Positions 1 to 10,631 of a stretch of DNA of 24,699 nucleotides are shown here, piece after piece. Each line of letters begins with the position of its first letter. Within the stretch, counting starts at the first letter, position 1. Under the pieces are notes generated by a model that did not search any database, had not been told where the DNA came from, and worked only from the letters and a program-made list of their open reading frames with translations. Position numbers and translations under genes: made by a program. Source of the stretch: Blattamonas nauphoetae (Eukaryota; Preaxostyla; Oxymonadida); assembly GCA_033064195.1 (NCBI GenBank), contig JARBJD010000674.1, positions 1 to 24,699 of the forward strand, in the 5' to 3' direction.

Positions 1-598
1 ATCAAGTGTCGACATCTGCATGATTCGGCATCAGCTGGCTCCGTGTAAAACAGGTCATATAGACTCATCATGAGATGCAATCGTTCCCTCAGCATTTCTG
101 GACTATCTTCAGCGAGAGGGTGTGTATCTTTGACGAACCGGTTCGGAATCGCAATAACCCTAATTGGTTCGAAGTCGTCACCTATTTTTGGCCAACATCT
201 TTCCAAATTGTTTATCGTCGTTAATACGTCGTATTCAAATCCAGAGTAACCAACCAGGTCTTTCCATTCTGGAGGGCGCTCAGTTTGTGACGGGTTTTGA
301 CTGCCTTCTTCAGGTTCACCTGCTTCGTGGAGTCAAGGGTCAGCAAATTGAACGGTAACTGATTTGTGGGAAGAATCGAATGGAGCAATGCTTCGTATAA
401 ATCGGAGATTGTGCAAGCAACTGGTAGGTCGATTGTTGGGGGTTTTGGGGAGCCACCTTGAGAATCCGCTTGAGGCTGTTTAGGAGCATCGATGTCTGCC
501 ACGAGCTTATAAGGAATCTTGAAAGATTCTGGTCGAGTCATGATAACCTCTGAACTGGAGAAATTGAAGCGCTTATTTGGGACTTCGATCTGGCTCAT
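1..598 (-). pseudogene. Fossil CR (Crinkler-RHS type) gene copy, N-terminal part
   Basis: The reverse strand matches the first 200 or so codons of the whole-looking CR gene at 10693-13777, beginning at the same MSQIEVPNKRFNF start and running out of the window. It covers the N-terminal header and part of the region before the NTPase domain. The copy is broken, with a few breaks (about three) in the visible part, and is clearly more diverged from its twin than the inner arms are from each other. It lies head to head with the ARM-like gene copy starting at 660. Confidence 0.75.
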
Positions 599-659
599 AT
601 TTCTGATTCATTCTCGTCAGCTCGAGACACTCGGAAAGTGTTACTGTCCTCTCTGGGAG
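599..659. promoter_or_regulatory. Putative shared promoter of the divergent gene pair (left)
   Basis: Only 61 bp separate the start of the minus-strand CR copy (598) from the first conserved ATG of the plus-strand ARM-like gene (660). The interval includes GTGTTACTGTCCTCT at 638-652, just upstream of that ATG. The same 15-mer recurs at 1169-1183 inside the inserted element. Promoter function is inferred from the head-to-head layout; no known core element was identified. Confidence 0.4.
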
Positions 660-3336
660 ATGCACCAACGATTCCTTGATATTGAGGATTCCGACCAACC
701 TCGCTGGCGCTCTGATGCGGAAGTTGGTGAATGTGAGAGTGATGATCATCCCATTCGATCGAGATCATCCGAAGAAACGGACTACAATGGATCAAAAATG
801 ATCTCGACAGTCCAAGACAAAACATTTTTCATCATCTCTTCGAACTTTCAACCTCATTAGAGAGGGAGGTGACGCATCTCAGGCTTCCTGATTTGATCCC
901 AGTGATCCCAGTCGGATCTGATCCCACCAAATACCAAGAATACCATTTCGTTTCTTTTCTATTTCAAAGTCTTCTTATAGCGATATTTGAATGGAAAAAG
1001 TAAAAGGAAAATGGTTTCATAGATCATGAAATGCAAAGCTTTAAGGAATGCTGTGAAGTTTGTTCTACAACAATAACCTCTGAAATGGTCGATAATGCGT
1101 TATTATGTCTTCTTCGATGGTTTTTTCTGACTGATTCGCGTCAATGAAGGGAATACATCGAAAAAGAAGTGTTACTGTCCTCTGGGATCGTGCGATTTTG
1201 GGAAATTGAGGATTCTGACCAACCTCGAAGAGCATTGCGAAAACAAGAAGTGAATTGAACATGATTAATGAAGTGATAATGAGAAAATCTCAAAGGAAAA
1301 GAGTTGAAATTTGATCTCAGTCCAAATTTAGGCACTGACATCAATTGATCCCAGTTTTACCTATTTTGATGGGACTACTCAGATGCCTGCGCATCTCTTT
1401 TGTCAACGCTCTCATCCATTAGACGTATGAGCGAGAGTTCGAATGATAATGAAGTCGTGACCCTGATCCTACAAGCGAACATAATTGACAAACTTCTTGG
1501 AATTGTTTCATCGAATGAAGATGGAGGAGTCTTGGTATTTTCTGTTTTTTGTTATCTCTCCAGATCGCAGTCTATTCCCTCCTCGCTCGTCTGAGTGTGC
1601 TGTTCGATTGTTGATTTTGTTCAGCGTCCGTGTCTGTTGCAGTTGTGTCAAAAATAATGGTTCCTGCCTTTTTGTCGAAGAGTCTGTCGTTTGTCTCGAC
1701 AGTGAATGATGATCTTACCCTGCATGTTCGTATTTTTCTTTCTCCACATGATTCTCGTTTTGTTTGAAGGTTCTTCATGTGTTGTATCGTTCAGCTGTCG
1801 CTGGGGATGACTTCTGTCGCTTTGAAGTGGGAAGTGATGTTACTGCTCATCTTCTGCGATATCTGCTTGAATGCCAACCATTATCGGTTGGCCGAAATGA
1901 AAGGAGTTGCTGTGGCATATTGGAACTGGAGGAGAGTCGAAAACGGACGATCGCAACGAGTCTGCTTCTCCTGACTGTACTGATCAAAGTGTCGTTTCCA
2001 GACGCCCTGAAAGAGACAATTGTGGCAGCATGTGTTCCATACTTTCTGAGCAGCGACAGCCATGTTCAACTGCTGGCACTGACATGTGCGCGCCATTTTG
2101 TTCCGTGCTCCAAAAACGAGCATTTCTTGCAGTCCTCACTTCCAAACAACCAGATGGATCCCGAGAATACGGCCTGGATTCCTGTTCTCCATTATCTTGT
2201 GGACTTGTTGAAAGAGATGCAAGTGGACTTCGAACAATACGTGAAAGTGCTCCACGTCTTCAGACGTGTATGTGCAGACATCAGAAACCAACTGATGCAT
2301 CCAGAAGGAACGGGACAGCCAGAACTTTCGTGTCTAGAAACTGTTGAAGACGACATTATGCTGGGATTTCAGAAGTGCTTGAAAACGATTGGGACGGTTC
2401 TGGTGATCTTCGGGGAGCTGATATTTTTGTCGCCGGAAAACGAACAAGTGTGTGCTCTTTTTCTTCACTCTGTTGGAGATTGCGATTGACACTGGGATTT
2501 ACCCGCTGTTGGGGGAAATGCTGGACTGGCTGATTGTCGTCACGCGTGAAGGCACTCCTCCTGTACCAATGTCAGCGGAGGAAGATTATGAATATTTCCG
2601 AGCGGCAGTGGAGACCGAATCTGAGCTAGAGAAGCCCTTCCACTTGCTTTACCCTCTCAAAATCGCCTTCAGACAACACAACTTGCGGCCACTCCTTCCA
2701 TATCGGAGCAGCATCCCAAATTTCGTTGTGGATGATGCAGTCGACGAAATACTGTCCATATATCATATTCTGGAGCTGAACAGGACGAAAGATTCTCTTC
2801 TCAATAATGTGCTATACTTACTTGGTAACGCGTTGGGTGGGACGCCTGCACTTGTTGAGGTTGTTCTGTCCTCACTCTTTCCGGATGTATCTGCCACAGA
2901 GGCAACGAGGAAAGTGATTGACCGCCTCCAAGCAATCCTGTTCCGCCTTCCGATGGATTCGCTGAAAGAGCTGATGCGATGTATTTATTTGTTCGCTACC
3001 ATGCCACTGGAGCATCAATCCGTATTGGTTGAGTCAGGAATGCTGCTGCTTGCGTGGAACCACCGGTGGGATCTCGGCCCTGGAGGAACGAGATATCTGG
3101 TGCATTCGTTCATGGTGATTCTCAGACCAACCGCCGAATCATCGCACACAGTTGCCATGGCTCTTCAGGAACAGATTGAAAATGATTCGTTTGAAATGGA
3201 ATTGGACCAGATGTGCCAGCACAGCTCTCCGAACATCAGGAAAAGCTACCAGCATCTGCGAACGTTCCTGGAGACAATACCCAAACGGAGCCTGTGTGAC
3301 ATCCTGTCAATGTCTGACTACGGATCCTCCACCTGA
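660..3336 (+). pseudogene. ARM/HEAT-like repeat gene, left copy, damaged exon 1
   Basis: Same five-exon plan as the intact twin on the right arm: exon 1 from 660 to 1534; introns at 1535-1563, 1595-1624, 1726-1769 and 2448-2478; last exon 2479-3336 with a TGA stop. Exons 2-5 are open and nearly identical to the twin (one residue, E for G, noted in exon 4). Exon 1 is damaged: relative to the twin there are small insertions that change frame around 760-800, and a 510-bp element sits at 880-1389. A protein from an internal ATG after the insertion (for example at 1430, MSESSNDNEV) remains possible. AATAAA at 3445-3450 is a candidate poly(A) signal about 110 bp after the stop. The gene is divergent from the CR copy at 1-598. 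Confidence 0.7.
880..1389. mobile_element. 510-bp non-autonomous insertion, hAT-like
   Basis: Present in the left arm only; the right arm (rejoining near 10421) gives the empty site. The flanks repeat CGCATCTC (873-880 and 1390-1397), so the target duplication is 7 or 8 bp depending on where the element is taken to start. The ends are CAGGCTTCCTGA and, on the reverse strand, CAGGCATCTGA: a short imperfect inverted repeat. An 8-bp duplication with CAGG ends fits hAT-type non-autonomous elements (inference). No transposase is encoded. The interior at 1073-1226 is a diverged copy of the nearby promoter and first-exon sequence at 543-703. Confidence 0.7.
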
Positions 3337-3489
3337 ACTCCAACCATCTGGTGGACAATTGGTTGTCACGTTATAGACTTATTATAATTGGAGAAACAAC
3401 ACCATTTCATTCATTACACAGTCGTAAAAGAAGGCATTTTGTGAAATAAATCTTCGGTACAGTCTGGAACAAAAATCAATCCCATGATA

Positions 3490-3560
3490 AAGTTAAACCG
3501 GCTCGGGAGTGGATGCCAGCCATCTTATCTCCTATTTTCTTACTTCCCCCAGGACTCGAT
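3490..3560 (+). repeat. Left terminal inverted repeat of the CR-carrying element
   Basis: 71 bp, pairing with the reverse complement of 5058-5128 with three mismatches. Includes the inner block GATGCCAGCCATCTTATCTC. Confidence 0.8.
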
Positions 3561-3789
3561 TTGTGACGAAACTCGTAAATGTATGTTTACATGCTGCTTA
3601 GCCAGAAATATCGCCCCTCTTTTCTACGTGAACTCTTCTTAACATTTCCATGACCTCGGTTGTGTTTTTGTTATTTTTTTGACATTCCATCATTTCTATT
3701 CATCAATTTTAACAGTGATTGAAGAACACGATCATCTTCGTCCGTGTACCTCGTCTATATCCCCGTGAAACGAAATCAACAGTGGATTA

Positions 3790-4617
3790 ACCTGGTTGGA
3801 TACTCTGGATTTGAATACGACTTATTAACGACGATAAACAATTTGGAAAGCTGTTGGCCAAAAATAGGTGACAAATTCGAACCAATTAGGGTTATCGCGA
3901 TTCCGAACCGGTTCGTTAAAGATACACACCCTCTCACTGAAGATAGTCCAGAAATGCTGAGGGAACGATTGCATCTCATGATGAGTCTATATGACTTGTT
4001 TTACACGGAGCCAGCTGGCCGAATCATGCAGATGTCGACACTTGATTCAAAATTCCAGACGCGAAGAAATGTGTGGATCCGAGATTGCTGGGAAGAATTC
4101 CAGATTGGAGTGATTGCGCATTTTGAGAAATTTCATGGATTGAAGACATTTACGGATGAGGTTCTGGAAACTCTCCAACAGCCCTGCTTCCCGAACGAGA
4201 CTATTCGGCTCCGCGCTAGAGACCAAGCGCTGTGGATGTCAATAGAAAAAACTCCAGATTGGATTTACTCCAAGCATGCGTGTGTTTCACCTTTTCCCAG
4301 CTTTGTCGTTTCGGGTCTCAAGGGAGAAGACAAACCTTATCGGGCGTTTTATGTGGATGGGCAGCCGGGGACAGGGAAGTCTCAAATGTTGCTATATCTG
4401 ATCCATCGTCTGATGAAGCAGATACCCAAAATGGTTTGTTCTTCTCGTCTTCCATGATTTTCAGGCGATTTACTATGTTCTCCCGGATATTCCGATATTC
4501 ACGATTCTTGTTGATCGTTCGGATCCCGACAACCCAATCAGTGTCCAATTCCACATCACCTCGCTTTACGAAGACTGGTGTACGAGTGGCTTCCCGACGA
4601 TCCGGATTGTGGATTCC
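3790..4617 (+). pseudogene. Fossil CR gene fragment inside the TIR element (left copy)
   Basis: Matches the middle of the whole-looking CR gene at about residues 118-383: the conserved LVGYSGFEYD segment, the region before the NTPase domain, the P-loop GQPGTGKS, the short intron that follows it in the intact gene, and the start of the strand ending IRIVDS. Neither the N-terminal header nor the C-terminal nuclease domain is recognisable around it, so it is a captured piece, not a gene. Divergence from the 10693 gene shows it is a separate, older family member. Unassigned sequence follows to 5057. Confidence 0.75.
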
Positions 4618-5057
4618 TTCCAAATCTTCGACCTCTCTCATGAGACATATGATGGGAGGTGTCACTTCCTCCTTCTCAATCGTCCATGTCCCTAACCCAA
4701 CGAGATCTCATCAAACCACTTATAAGCGGCTTAATCAGTGCGCAACAAAGTGGTCTTTCTGCGATCCGCAACCACATTGCTTTGACTATCCGGCCCTATT
4801 CAGTCCCAATTCTCTTCATTGAAGACAACGCAGGTACCCTATTCTTCTGCGTGATCGGAAGACACAATCAGAAGTGGCATTCGAAACGAAAGACCAACCC
4901 AATTTAAGTCAGCGAACGAATTCAACAATTCCCGGAATCATCCGTCTTCGTCCGTTTTCCCAAGCCCTACAAGGATCTCGGATTTGGGATACACCAACTT
5001 TTACACACCAAGAGGTCAAAAAAATTGAAGCGCCTACCATCACTAGTTTCAGTCCAT

Positions 5058-5128
5058 ATCGAGTCCTGGAGGAAGTGAGAAAATAGGAGATAAGATGGCT
5101 GGCATCCCCTCCCGAGCCGGTTTAACTT
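5058..5128 (-). repeat. Right terminal inverted repeat of the CR-carrying element
   Basis: 71 bp, the inverted partner of 3490-3560 with three mismatches. Followed by TA at 5129-5130. Confidence 0.8.
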
Positions 5129-5130
5129 TA

Positions 5131-5695
5131 CAGGGTTGAAACGAAGAACTGGGACTGAATTCTTCTCCATCAATTTAACCTTGTTTTCATTTTCCTTCAA
5201 ATTCACTAGTGAAAGTGGTCCTTCTCCATATTTTGACAAAACACCGAAAAATCAAAAAAATCTCAAAATGAAGTGCGGGTGCTTGTGATCAATTGTGTGT
5301 TGTCCTATAGAGTGGTCCTATGTGACTCTCGTCCCAACAAACCTTGCTTCCATCATGCGTATGTTCCTCTTCTTCATTATTTCCGTTCTATCTGGCCTTT
5401 TCAGCACAAATGAATTTCTGCCTTTCAGATCCCACCATTGGGCAAATATGATGTATAAAATCCATGGAAGTGGTATGCCTTGCTAGTTCAAGTATTTTTA
5501 AGCTTTATCTTCCATTTAGGTGGTTGTTGTGCCTTTTTGTATACTTTCAGAGGATGATCGCCAAAAACAGGCCAGTTTTGTCATAATTTGGCTTGATCTG
5601 TGCCAATTTACATGAATATGGCAAATAAATGCTGACTTTAGAACTAGGACAGTATCGATCCCTTGATTTGTGGTTATGTTGGAGTTTTGTATGCA
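5131..5695. other. Inner arm flank without a clear gene (left)
   Basis: About 565 bp between the TIR element and the palindrome spacer. It holds a 63-codon open frame at 5295-5486 and an intron-like GTATGT...TTTTCAG stretch near 5360-5405, but no recognisable protein. It is mirrored at 6119-6678, where the same frame appears on the minus strand (6323-6514), so that apparent conservation comes only from the duplication. Confidence 0.5.
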
Positions 5696-6118
5696 TTTCG
5701 AAACAAACAACAACAAGATGGGAAAATTGCTGTTTACCCGAGTCTTTGTTCCTTTTATCTGTCATTCTACTCTTTTCAAGTCATTTTCACGTATTTTTAT
5801 CTTTTTTCTCTTCCAATTCCTCTTCACATTGAGGCAAAAAGATTCAATCACATTTGCTGAAATGTGGAATCATTCAAAGGAGAAAATCAGGTGGGTATCA
5901 GCTTTTCTCTCCATAGAGGACGTCCAATCTTGCCCATTTGGAACTTACTTCTCCTTCTGATCGGTGTTTTGAGAGGTTCTGTTTTGTTTCCTTCTAAGAT
6001 AGGTACAAACAGGTTGCATCGAAACAAAATAAGAAAGTTGAAGTCATACCCCAAGTCCCTTCAGTTGATTAACAAGATTGACGAACAGTAGGTGGATAGA
6101 CGGGAGTTTTCACATCTT
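5696..6118. other. Unique spacer at the centre of the palindrome
   Basis: A 423-bp stretch that is not mirrored. It is AT-rich and has short open frames on the plus strand (up to 96 codons, starting near 5670 and 5864), none with a recognisable domain. Several GT...AG pairs typical of this genome's tiny introns occur (for example 5893-5918), so a fragment of a spliced gene is possible. I cannot support a gene here. Confidence 0.6.
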
Positions 6119-6678
6119 CAAAACTCCAACATAACCTGTGTCCAAGGTGGCGATACTGTCCTAGTTCTAAAGTCCAGCATTTATTTGCCATATTCATGTA
6201 AATTGGCACAGATCAAGCCAAATTATGACAAAACTGGCCTGTTTTTGGCGATCATCCTCTGAAAGTATACAAAAAGGCACAACAACCACCTAAATGGAAG
6301 ATAAAGCTTAAAAATACTTGAACTAGCAAGGCATACCACTTCCATGGATTTTATACATCATATTTGCCCAATGGTGGGATCTGAAAGGCAGAAATTCATT
6401 TGTGCTGAAAAGGCCAGATAGAACGGAAATAATGAAGAAGAGGAACATACGCATGATGGAAGCAAGGTTTGTTGGGACGAGAGTCACATAGGACCACTCT
6501 ATAGGACAACACACAATTGATCACAAGCACCCGCACTTCATTTTGAGATTTTTTTGATTTTTCGGTGTTTTGTCAAAATAAGGAGAAGGACCACTTTCAC
6601 TAGTGAATTTGAAGGAAAATGAAAACAAGGTTAAATTGATGGAGAAGAATTCAGTCCCAGTTCTTCGTTTCAACCCTG
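6119..6678. other. Inner arm flank without a clear gene (right)
   Basis: Mirror of 5131-5695. One substitution near 6580 and a one-base length difference near 6175 distinguish it from the other arm. No gene is supported. Confidence 0.5.
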
Positions 6679-6680
6679 TA

Positions 6681-6751
6681 AAGTTAAACCGGCTCGGGAG
6701 GGGATGCCAGCCATCTTATCTCCTATTTTCTCACTTCCTCCAGGACTCGAT
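6681..6751 (+). repeat. TIR of the right-arm CR-carrying element
   Basis: Copy of the 71-bp terminal repeat, beginning AAGTTAAACCGGCTCGGGAG. Mirror of 5058-5128. Confidence 0.8.
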
Positions 6752-7191
6752 ATGGACTGAAACTAGTGATGGTAGGCGCTTCAATTTTTTTGACCTCTTG
6801 GTGTGTAAAAGTTGGTGTATCCCAAATCCGAGATCCTTGTAGGGCTTGGGAAAACGGACGAAGACGGATGATTCCGGGAATTGTTGAATTCGTTCGCTGA
6901 CTTAAATTGGGTTGGTCTTTCGTTTCGAATGCCACTTCTGATTGTGTCTTCCGATCACGCAGAAGAATAGGGTACCTGCGTTGTCTTCAATGAAGAGAAT
7001 TGGGACTGAATAGGGCCGGATAGTCAAAGCAATGTGGTTGCGGATCGCAGAAAGACCACTTTGTTGCGCACTGATTAAGCCGCTTATAAGTGGTTTGATG
7101 AGATCTCGTTGGGTTAGGGACATGGACGATTGAGAAGGAGGAAGTGACACCTCCCATCATATGTCTCATGAGAGAGGTCGAAGATTTGGAA

Positions 7192-8019
7192 GGAATCCAC
7201 AATCCGGATCGTCGGGAAGCCACTCGTACACCAGTCTTCGTAAAGCGAGGTGATGTGGAATTGGACACTGATTGGGTTGTCGGGATCCGAACGATCAACA
7301 AGAATCGTGAATATCGGAATATCCGGGAGAACATAGTAAATCGCCTGAAAATCATGGAAGACGAGAAGAACAAACCATTTTGGGTATCTGCTTCATCAGA
7401 CGATGGATCAGATATAGCAACATTTGAGACTTCCCTGTCCCCGGCTGCCCATCCACATAAAACGCCCGATAAGGTTTGTCTTCTCCCTTGAGACCCGAAA
7501 CGACAAAGCTGGGAAAAGGTGAAACACACGCATGCTTGGAGTAAATCCAATCTGGAGTTTTTTCTATTGACATCCACAGCGCTTGGTCTCTAGCGCGGAG
7601 CCGAATAGTCTCGTTCGGGAAGCAGGGCTGTTGGAGAGTTTCCAGAACCTCATCCGTAAATGTCTTCAATCCATGAAATTTCTCAAAATGCGCAATCACT
7701 CCAATCTGGAATTCTTCCCAGCAATCTCGGATCCACACATTTCTTCGCGTCTGGAAGTTTGAATCAAGTGTCGACATCTGCATGATTCGGCCAGCTGGCT
7801 CCGTGTAAAACAAGTCATATAGACTCATCATGAGATGCAATCGTTCCCTCAGCATTTCTGGACTATCTTCAGTGAGAGGGTGTGTATCTTTAACGAACCG
7901 GTTCGGAATCGCGATAACCCTAATTGGTTCGAATTTGTCACCTATTTTTGGCCAACAGCTTTCCAAATTGTTTATCGTCGTTAATAAGTCGTATTCAAAT
8001 CCAGAGTATCCAACCAGGT
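7192..8019 (-). pseudogene. Fossil CR gene fragment inside the TIR element (right copy)
   Basis: Mirror of 3790-4617. It holds the LVGYSGFEYD segment and the P-loop GQPGTGKS portion of the CR NTPase module, without header or nuclease parts. A captured, broken piece, identical in layout to the left-arm copy. Confidence 0.75.
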
Positions 8020-8248
8020 TAATCCACTGTTGATTTCGTTTCACGGGGATATAGACGAGGTACACGGACGAAGATGATCGTGTTCTTCAATCACTGTTAA
8101 AATTGATGAATAGAAATGATGGAATGTCAAAAAAATAACAAAAACACAACCGAGGTCATGGAAATGTTAAGAAGAGTTCACGTAGAAAAGAGGGGCGATA
8201 TTTCTGGCTAAGCAGCATGTAAACATACATTTACGAGTTTCGTCACAA

Positions 8249-8319
8249 ATCGAGTCCTGGGGGAAGTAAGAAAATAGGAGATAAGATGGCTGGCATCCAC
8301 TCCCGAGCCGGTTTAACTT
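8249..8319 (-). repeat. TIR of the right-arm CR-carrying element, second end
   Basis: Inverted partner of 6681-6751. Mirror of 3490-3560. Confidence 0.8.
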
Positions 8320-8472
8320 TATCATGGGATTGATTTTTGTTCCAGACTGTACCGAAGATTTATTTCACAAAATGCCTTCTTTTACGACTGTGTAATGAAT
8401 GAAATGGTGTTGTTTCTCCAATTATAATAAGTCTATAACGTGACAACCAATTGTCCACCAGATGGTTGGAGT

Positions 8473-10631
8473 TCAGGTGGAGGATCCGTAGTCAGACATT
8501 GACAGGATGTCACACAGGCTCCGTTTGGGTATTGTCTCCAGGAACGTTCGCAGATGCTGGTAGCTTTTCCTGATGTTCGGAGAGCTGTGCTGGCACATCT
8601 GGTCCAATTCCATTTCAAACGAATCATTTTCAATCTGTTCCTGAAGAGCCATGGCAACTGTGTGCGATGATTCGGCGGTTGGTCTGAGAATCACCATGAA
8701 CGAATGCACCAGATATCTCGTTCCTCCAGGGCCGAGATCCCACCGGTGGTTCCACGCAAGCAGCAGCATTCCTGACTCAACCAATACGGATTGATGCTCC
8801 AGTGGCATGGTAGCGAACAAATAAATACATCGCATCAGCTCTTTCAGCGAATCCATCGGAAGGCGGAACAGGATTGCTTGGAGGCGGTCAATCACTTTCC
8901 TCGTTGCCTCTGTGGCAGATACATCCGGAAAGAGTGAGGACAGAACAACCTCAACAAGTGCAGGCGTCCCACCCAACGCGTTACCAAGTAAGTATAGCAC
9001 ATTATTGAGAAGAGAATCTTTCGTCCTGTTCAGCTCCAGAATATGATATATGGACAGTATTTCGTCGACTGCATCATCCACAACGAAATTTGGGATGCTG
9101 CTCCGATATGGAAGGAGTGGCCGCAAGTTGTGTTGTCTGAAGGCGATTTTGAGAGGGTAAAGCAAGTGGAAGGGCTTCTCTAGCTCAGATTCGGTCTCCA
9201 CTGCCGCTCGGAAATATTCATAATCTTCCTCCGCTGACATTGGTACAGGAGGAGTGCCTTCACGCGTGACGACAATCAGCCAGTCCAGCATTTCCCCCAA
9301 CAGCGGGTAAATCCCAGTGTCAATCGCAATCTCCAACAGAGTGAAGAAAAAGAGCACACACTTGTTCGTTTTCCGGCGACAAAAATATCAGCTCCCCGAA
9401 GATCACCAGAACCGTCCCAATCGTTTTCAAGCACTTCTGAAATCCCAGCATAATGTCGTCTTCAACAGTTTCTAGACACGAAAGTTCTGGCTGTCCCGTT
9501 CCTTCTGGATGCATCAGTTGGTTTCTGATGTCTGCACATACACGTCTGAAGACGTGGAGCACTTTCACGTATTGTTCGAAGTCCACTTGCATCTCTTTCA
9601 ACAAGTCCACAAGATAATGGAGAACAGGAATCCAGGCCGTATTCTCGGGATCCATCTGGTTGTTTGGAAGTGAGGACTGCAAGAAATGCTCGTTTTTGGA
9701 GCACGGAACAAAATGGCGCGCACATGTCAGTGCCAGCAGTTGAACATGGCTGTCGCTGCTCAGAAAGTATGGAACACATGCTGCCACAATTGTCTCTTTC
9801 AGGGCGTCTGGAAACGACACTTTGATCAGTACAGTCAGGAGAAGCAGACTCGTTGCGATCGTCCGTTTTCGACTCTCCTCCAGTCCCAATATGCCACAGC
9901 AACTCCTTTCATTTCGGCCAACCGATAATGGTTGGCATTCAAGCAGATATCGCAGAAGATGAGCAGTAACATCACTTCCCACTTCAAAGCGACAGAAGTC
10001 ATCCCCAGCGACAGCTGAACGATACAACACATGAAGAACCTTCAAACAAAACGAGAATCATGTGGAGAAAGAAAAATACGAACATGCAGGGTAAGATCAT
10101 CATTCACTGTCGAGACAAACGACAGACTCTTCGACAAAAAGGCAGGAACCATTATTTTTGACACAACTGCAACAGACACGGACGCTGAACAAAATCAACA
10201 ATCGAACAGCACACTCAGACGAGCGAGGAGGGAATAGACTGCGATCTGGAGAGATAACAAAAAACAGAAAATACCAAGACTCCTCCATCTTCATTCGATG
10301 AAACAATTCCAAGAAGTTTGTCAATTATGTTCGCTTGTAGGATCAGGGTCACGACTTCATTATCATTCGAACTCTCGCTCATACGTCTAATGGATGAGAG
10401 CGTTGACAAAAGAGATGCGTCACCCTCCCTCTCTAATGAGGTTGAAAGTTCGAAGAGATGATGAAAAATGTTTTGTCTTGGACTGTCGAGATCATTTTGT
10501 CCGTGTAGTCCGTTTCTTCGAGATGATCTCAGTCGAATAGGATGATCATCACTCTCACATTCACCAACTTCCGCATCAGAGCGCCAGCGAGGTTGGTCGG
10601 AATCCTCAATATCAAGGAATCGTTGGTGCAT
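8473..10631 (-). CDS. ARM/HEAT-like helical repeat protein (intact copy)
   Basis: Five exons on the minus strand: 10631-10275, 10245-10215, 10184-10084, 10039-9362 and 9330-8473. Introns of 29, 30, 44 and 31 bp all start GT and end AG, and all keep the frame, giving about 674 residues. The product is helical and leucine-rich, with repeated blocks such as ANIIDKLLGIVSSNEDGG, TGIYPLLGEMLDWLIV and LLNNVLYLLGNALGG, which look like ARM or HEAT repeats. Importin-alpha or a related scaffold is the nearest idea, but no importin-beta-binding or signature motif is visible, so the family is tentative. The N-terminal 80 residues are acidic and probably disordered (FLDIEDSDQP). I chose the ATG at 10631; the frame stays open to an ATG at 10772, which would overlap the divergent CR gene and add 47 residues. 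An AATAAA on this strand lies at 8364-8359, about 110 bp past the stop. Confidence 0.7.

Larger units (their letters stand above)
3488..5130. mobile_element. TIR element carrying a CR gene fragment (left copy)
   Basis: Inverted terminal repeats of 71 bp (3490-3560 and 5058-5128) match at 68 of 71 positions and begin AAGTTAAACCGGCTCGGGAG. Each end is bordered by TA (3488-3489 and 5129-5130), as expected for Tc1/mariner-like insertion into a TA target. The 1.64-kb body has no transposase that I can recognise. It contains a fragment of a CR gene (3790-4617) plus about 440 bp of unassigned sequence before the right repeat. The element is mirrored in the other arm, so it was in place before the inverted duplication or was copied by it. 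TA alone is weak evidence for a target duplication, so the superfamily is tentative. Confidence 0.65.
1..5695. repeat. Left arm of a giant inverted repeat
   Basis: Read in reverse complement, this stretch matches 6119-11301. For the inner part the mirrored coordinates sum to about 11809 (1764-2489 pairs with 9320-10045; 3744-4457 pairs with 7352-8065). For 1-879 the sum is about 11291-11302, because a 510-bp insertion lies only in this arm. From 1390 to 5695 I noticed only a handful of single-base differences. From 1 to 879 there are many substitutions and small length changes. The match ends near 5695. The outer end lies beyond the window. Confidence 0.95.
6679..8321. mobile_element. TIR element carrying a CR gene fragment (right copy)
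   Basis: Mirror image of 3488-5130, with TIRs at 6681-6751 and 8249-8319 and TA on both sides (6679-6680 and 8320-8321). Almost identical to the left copy; one residue differs in the CR fragment (N here, K on the left). It carries no recognisable transposase. Confidence 0.65.

Noticed and set aside
221-860. Antisense frames overlapping the CR and ARM-like starts
   Set aside because: They are shadow frames of the two divergent genes; the sense frames continue with recognisable protein.
3490-5128. PIF/Harbinger assignment for the TIR element
   Set aside because: A direct TAA or TTA duplication is not present on both sides; only TA is shared, so Tc1/mariner-like is the safer tentative label.
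5295-5486. A 63-codon frame conserved in both arms (5295-5486 and 6323-6514)
   Set aside because: Its conservation comes from the recent arm identity, not selection, and the translation shows no family features.
5696-6118. Small genes in the palindrome spacer (frames of 65-96 codons)
   Set aside because: Low-complexity, Phe/Leu-rich, mutually overlapping frames with no recognisable domain. Two start inside the mirrored arm and run into unrelated spacer.
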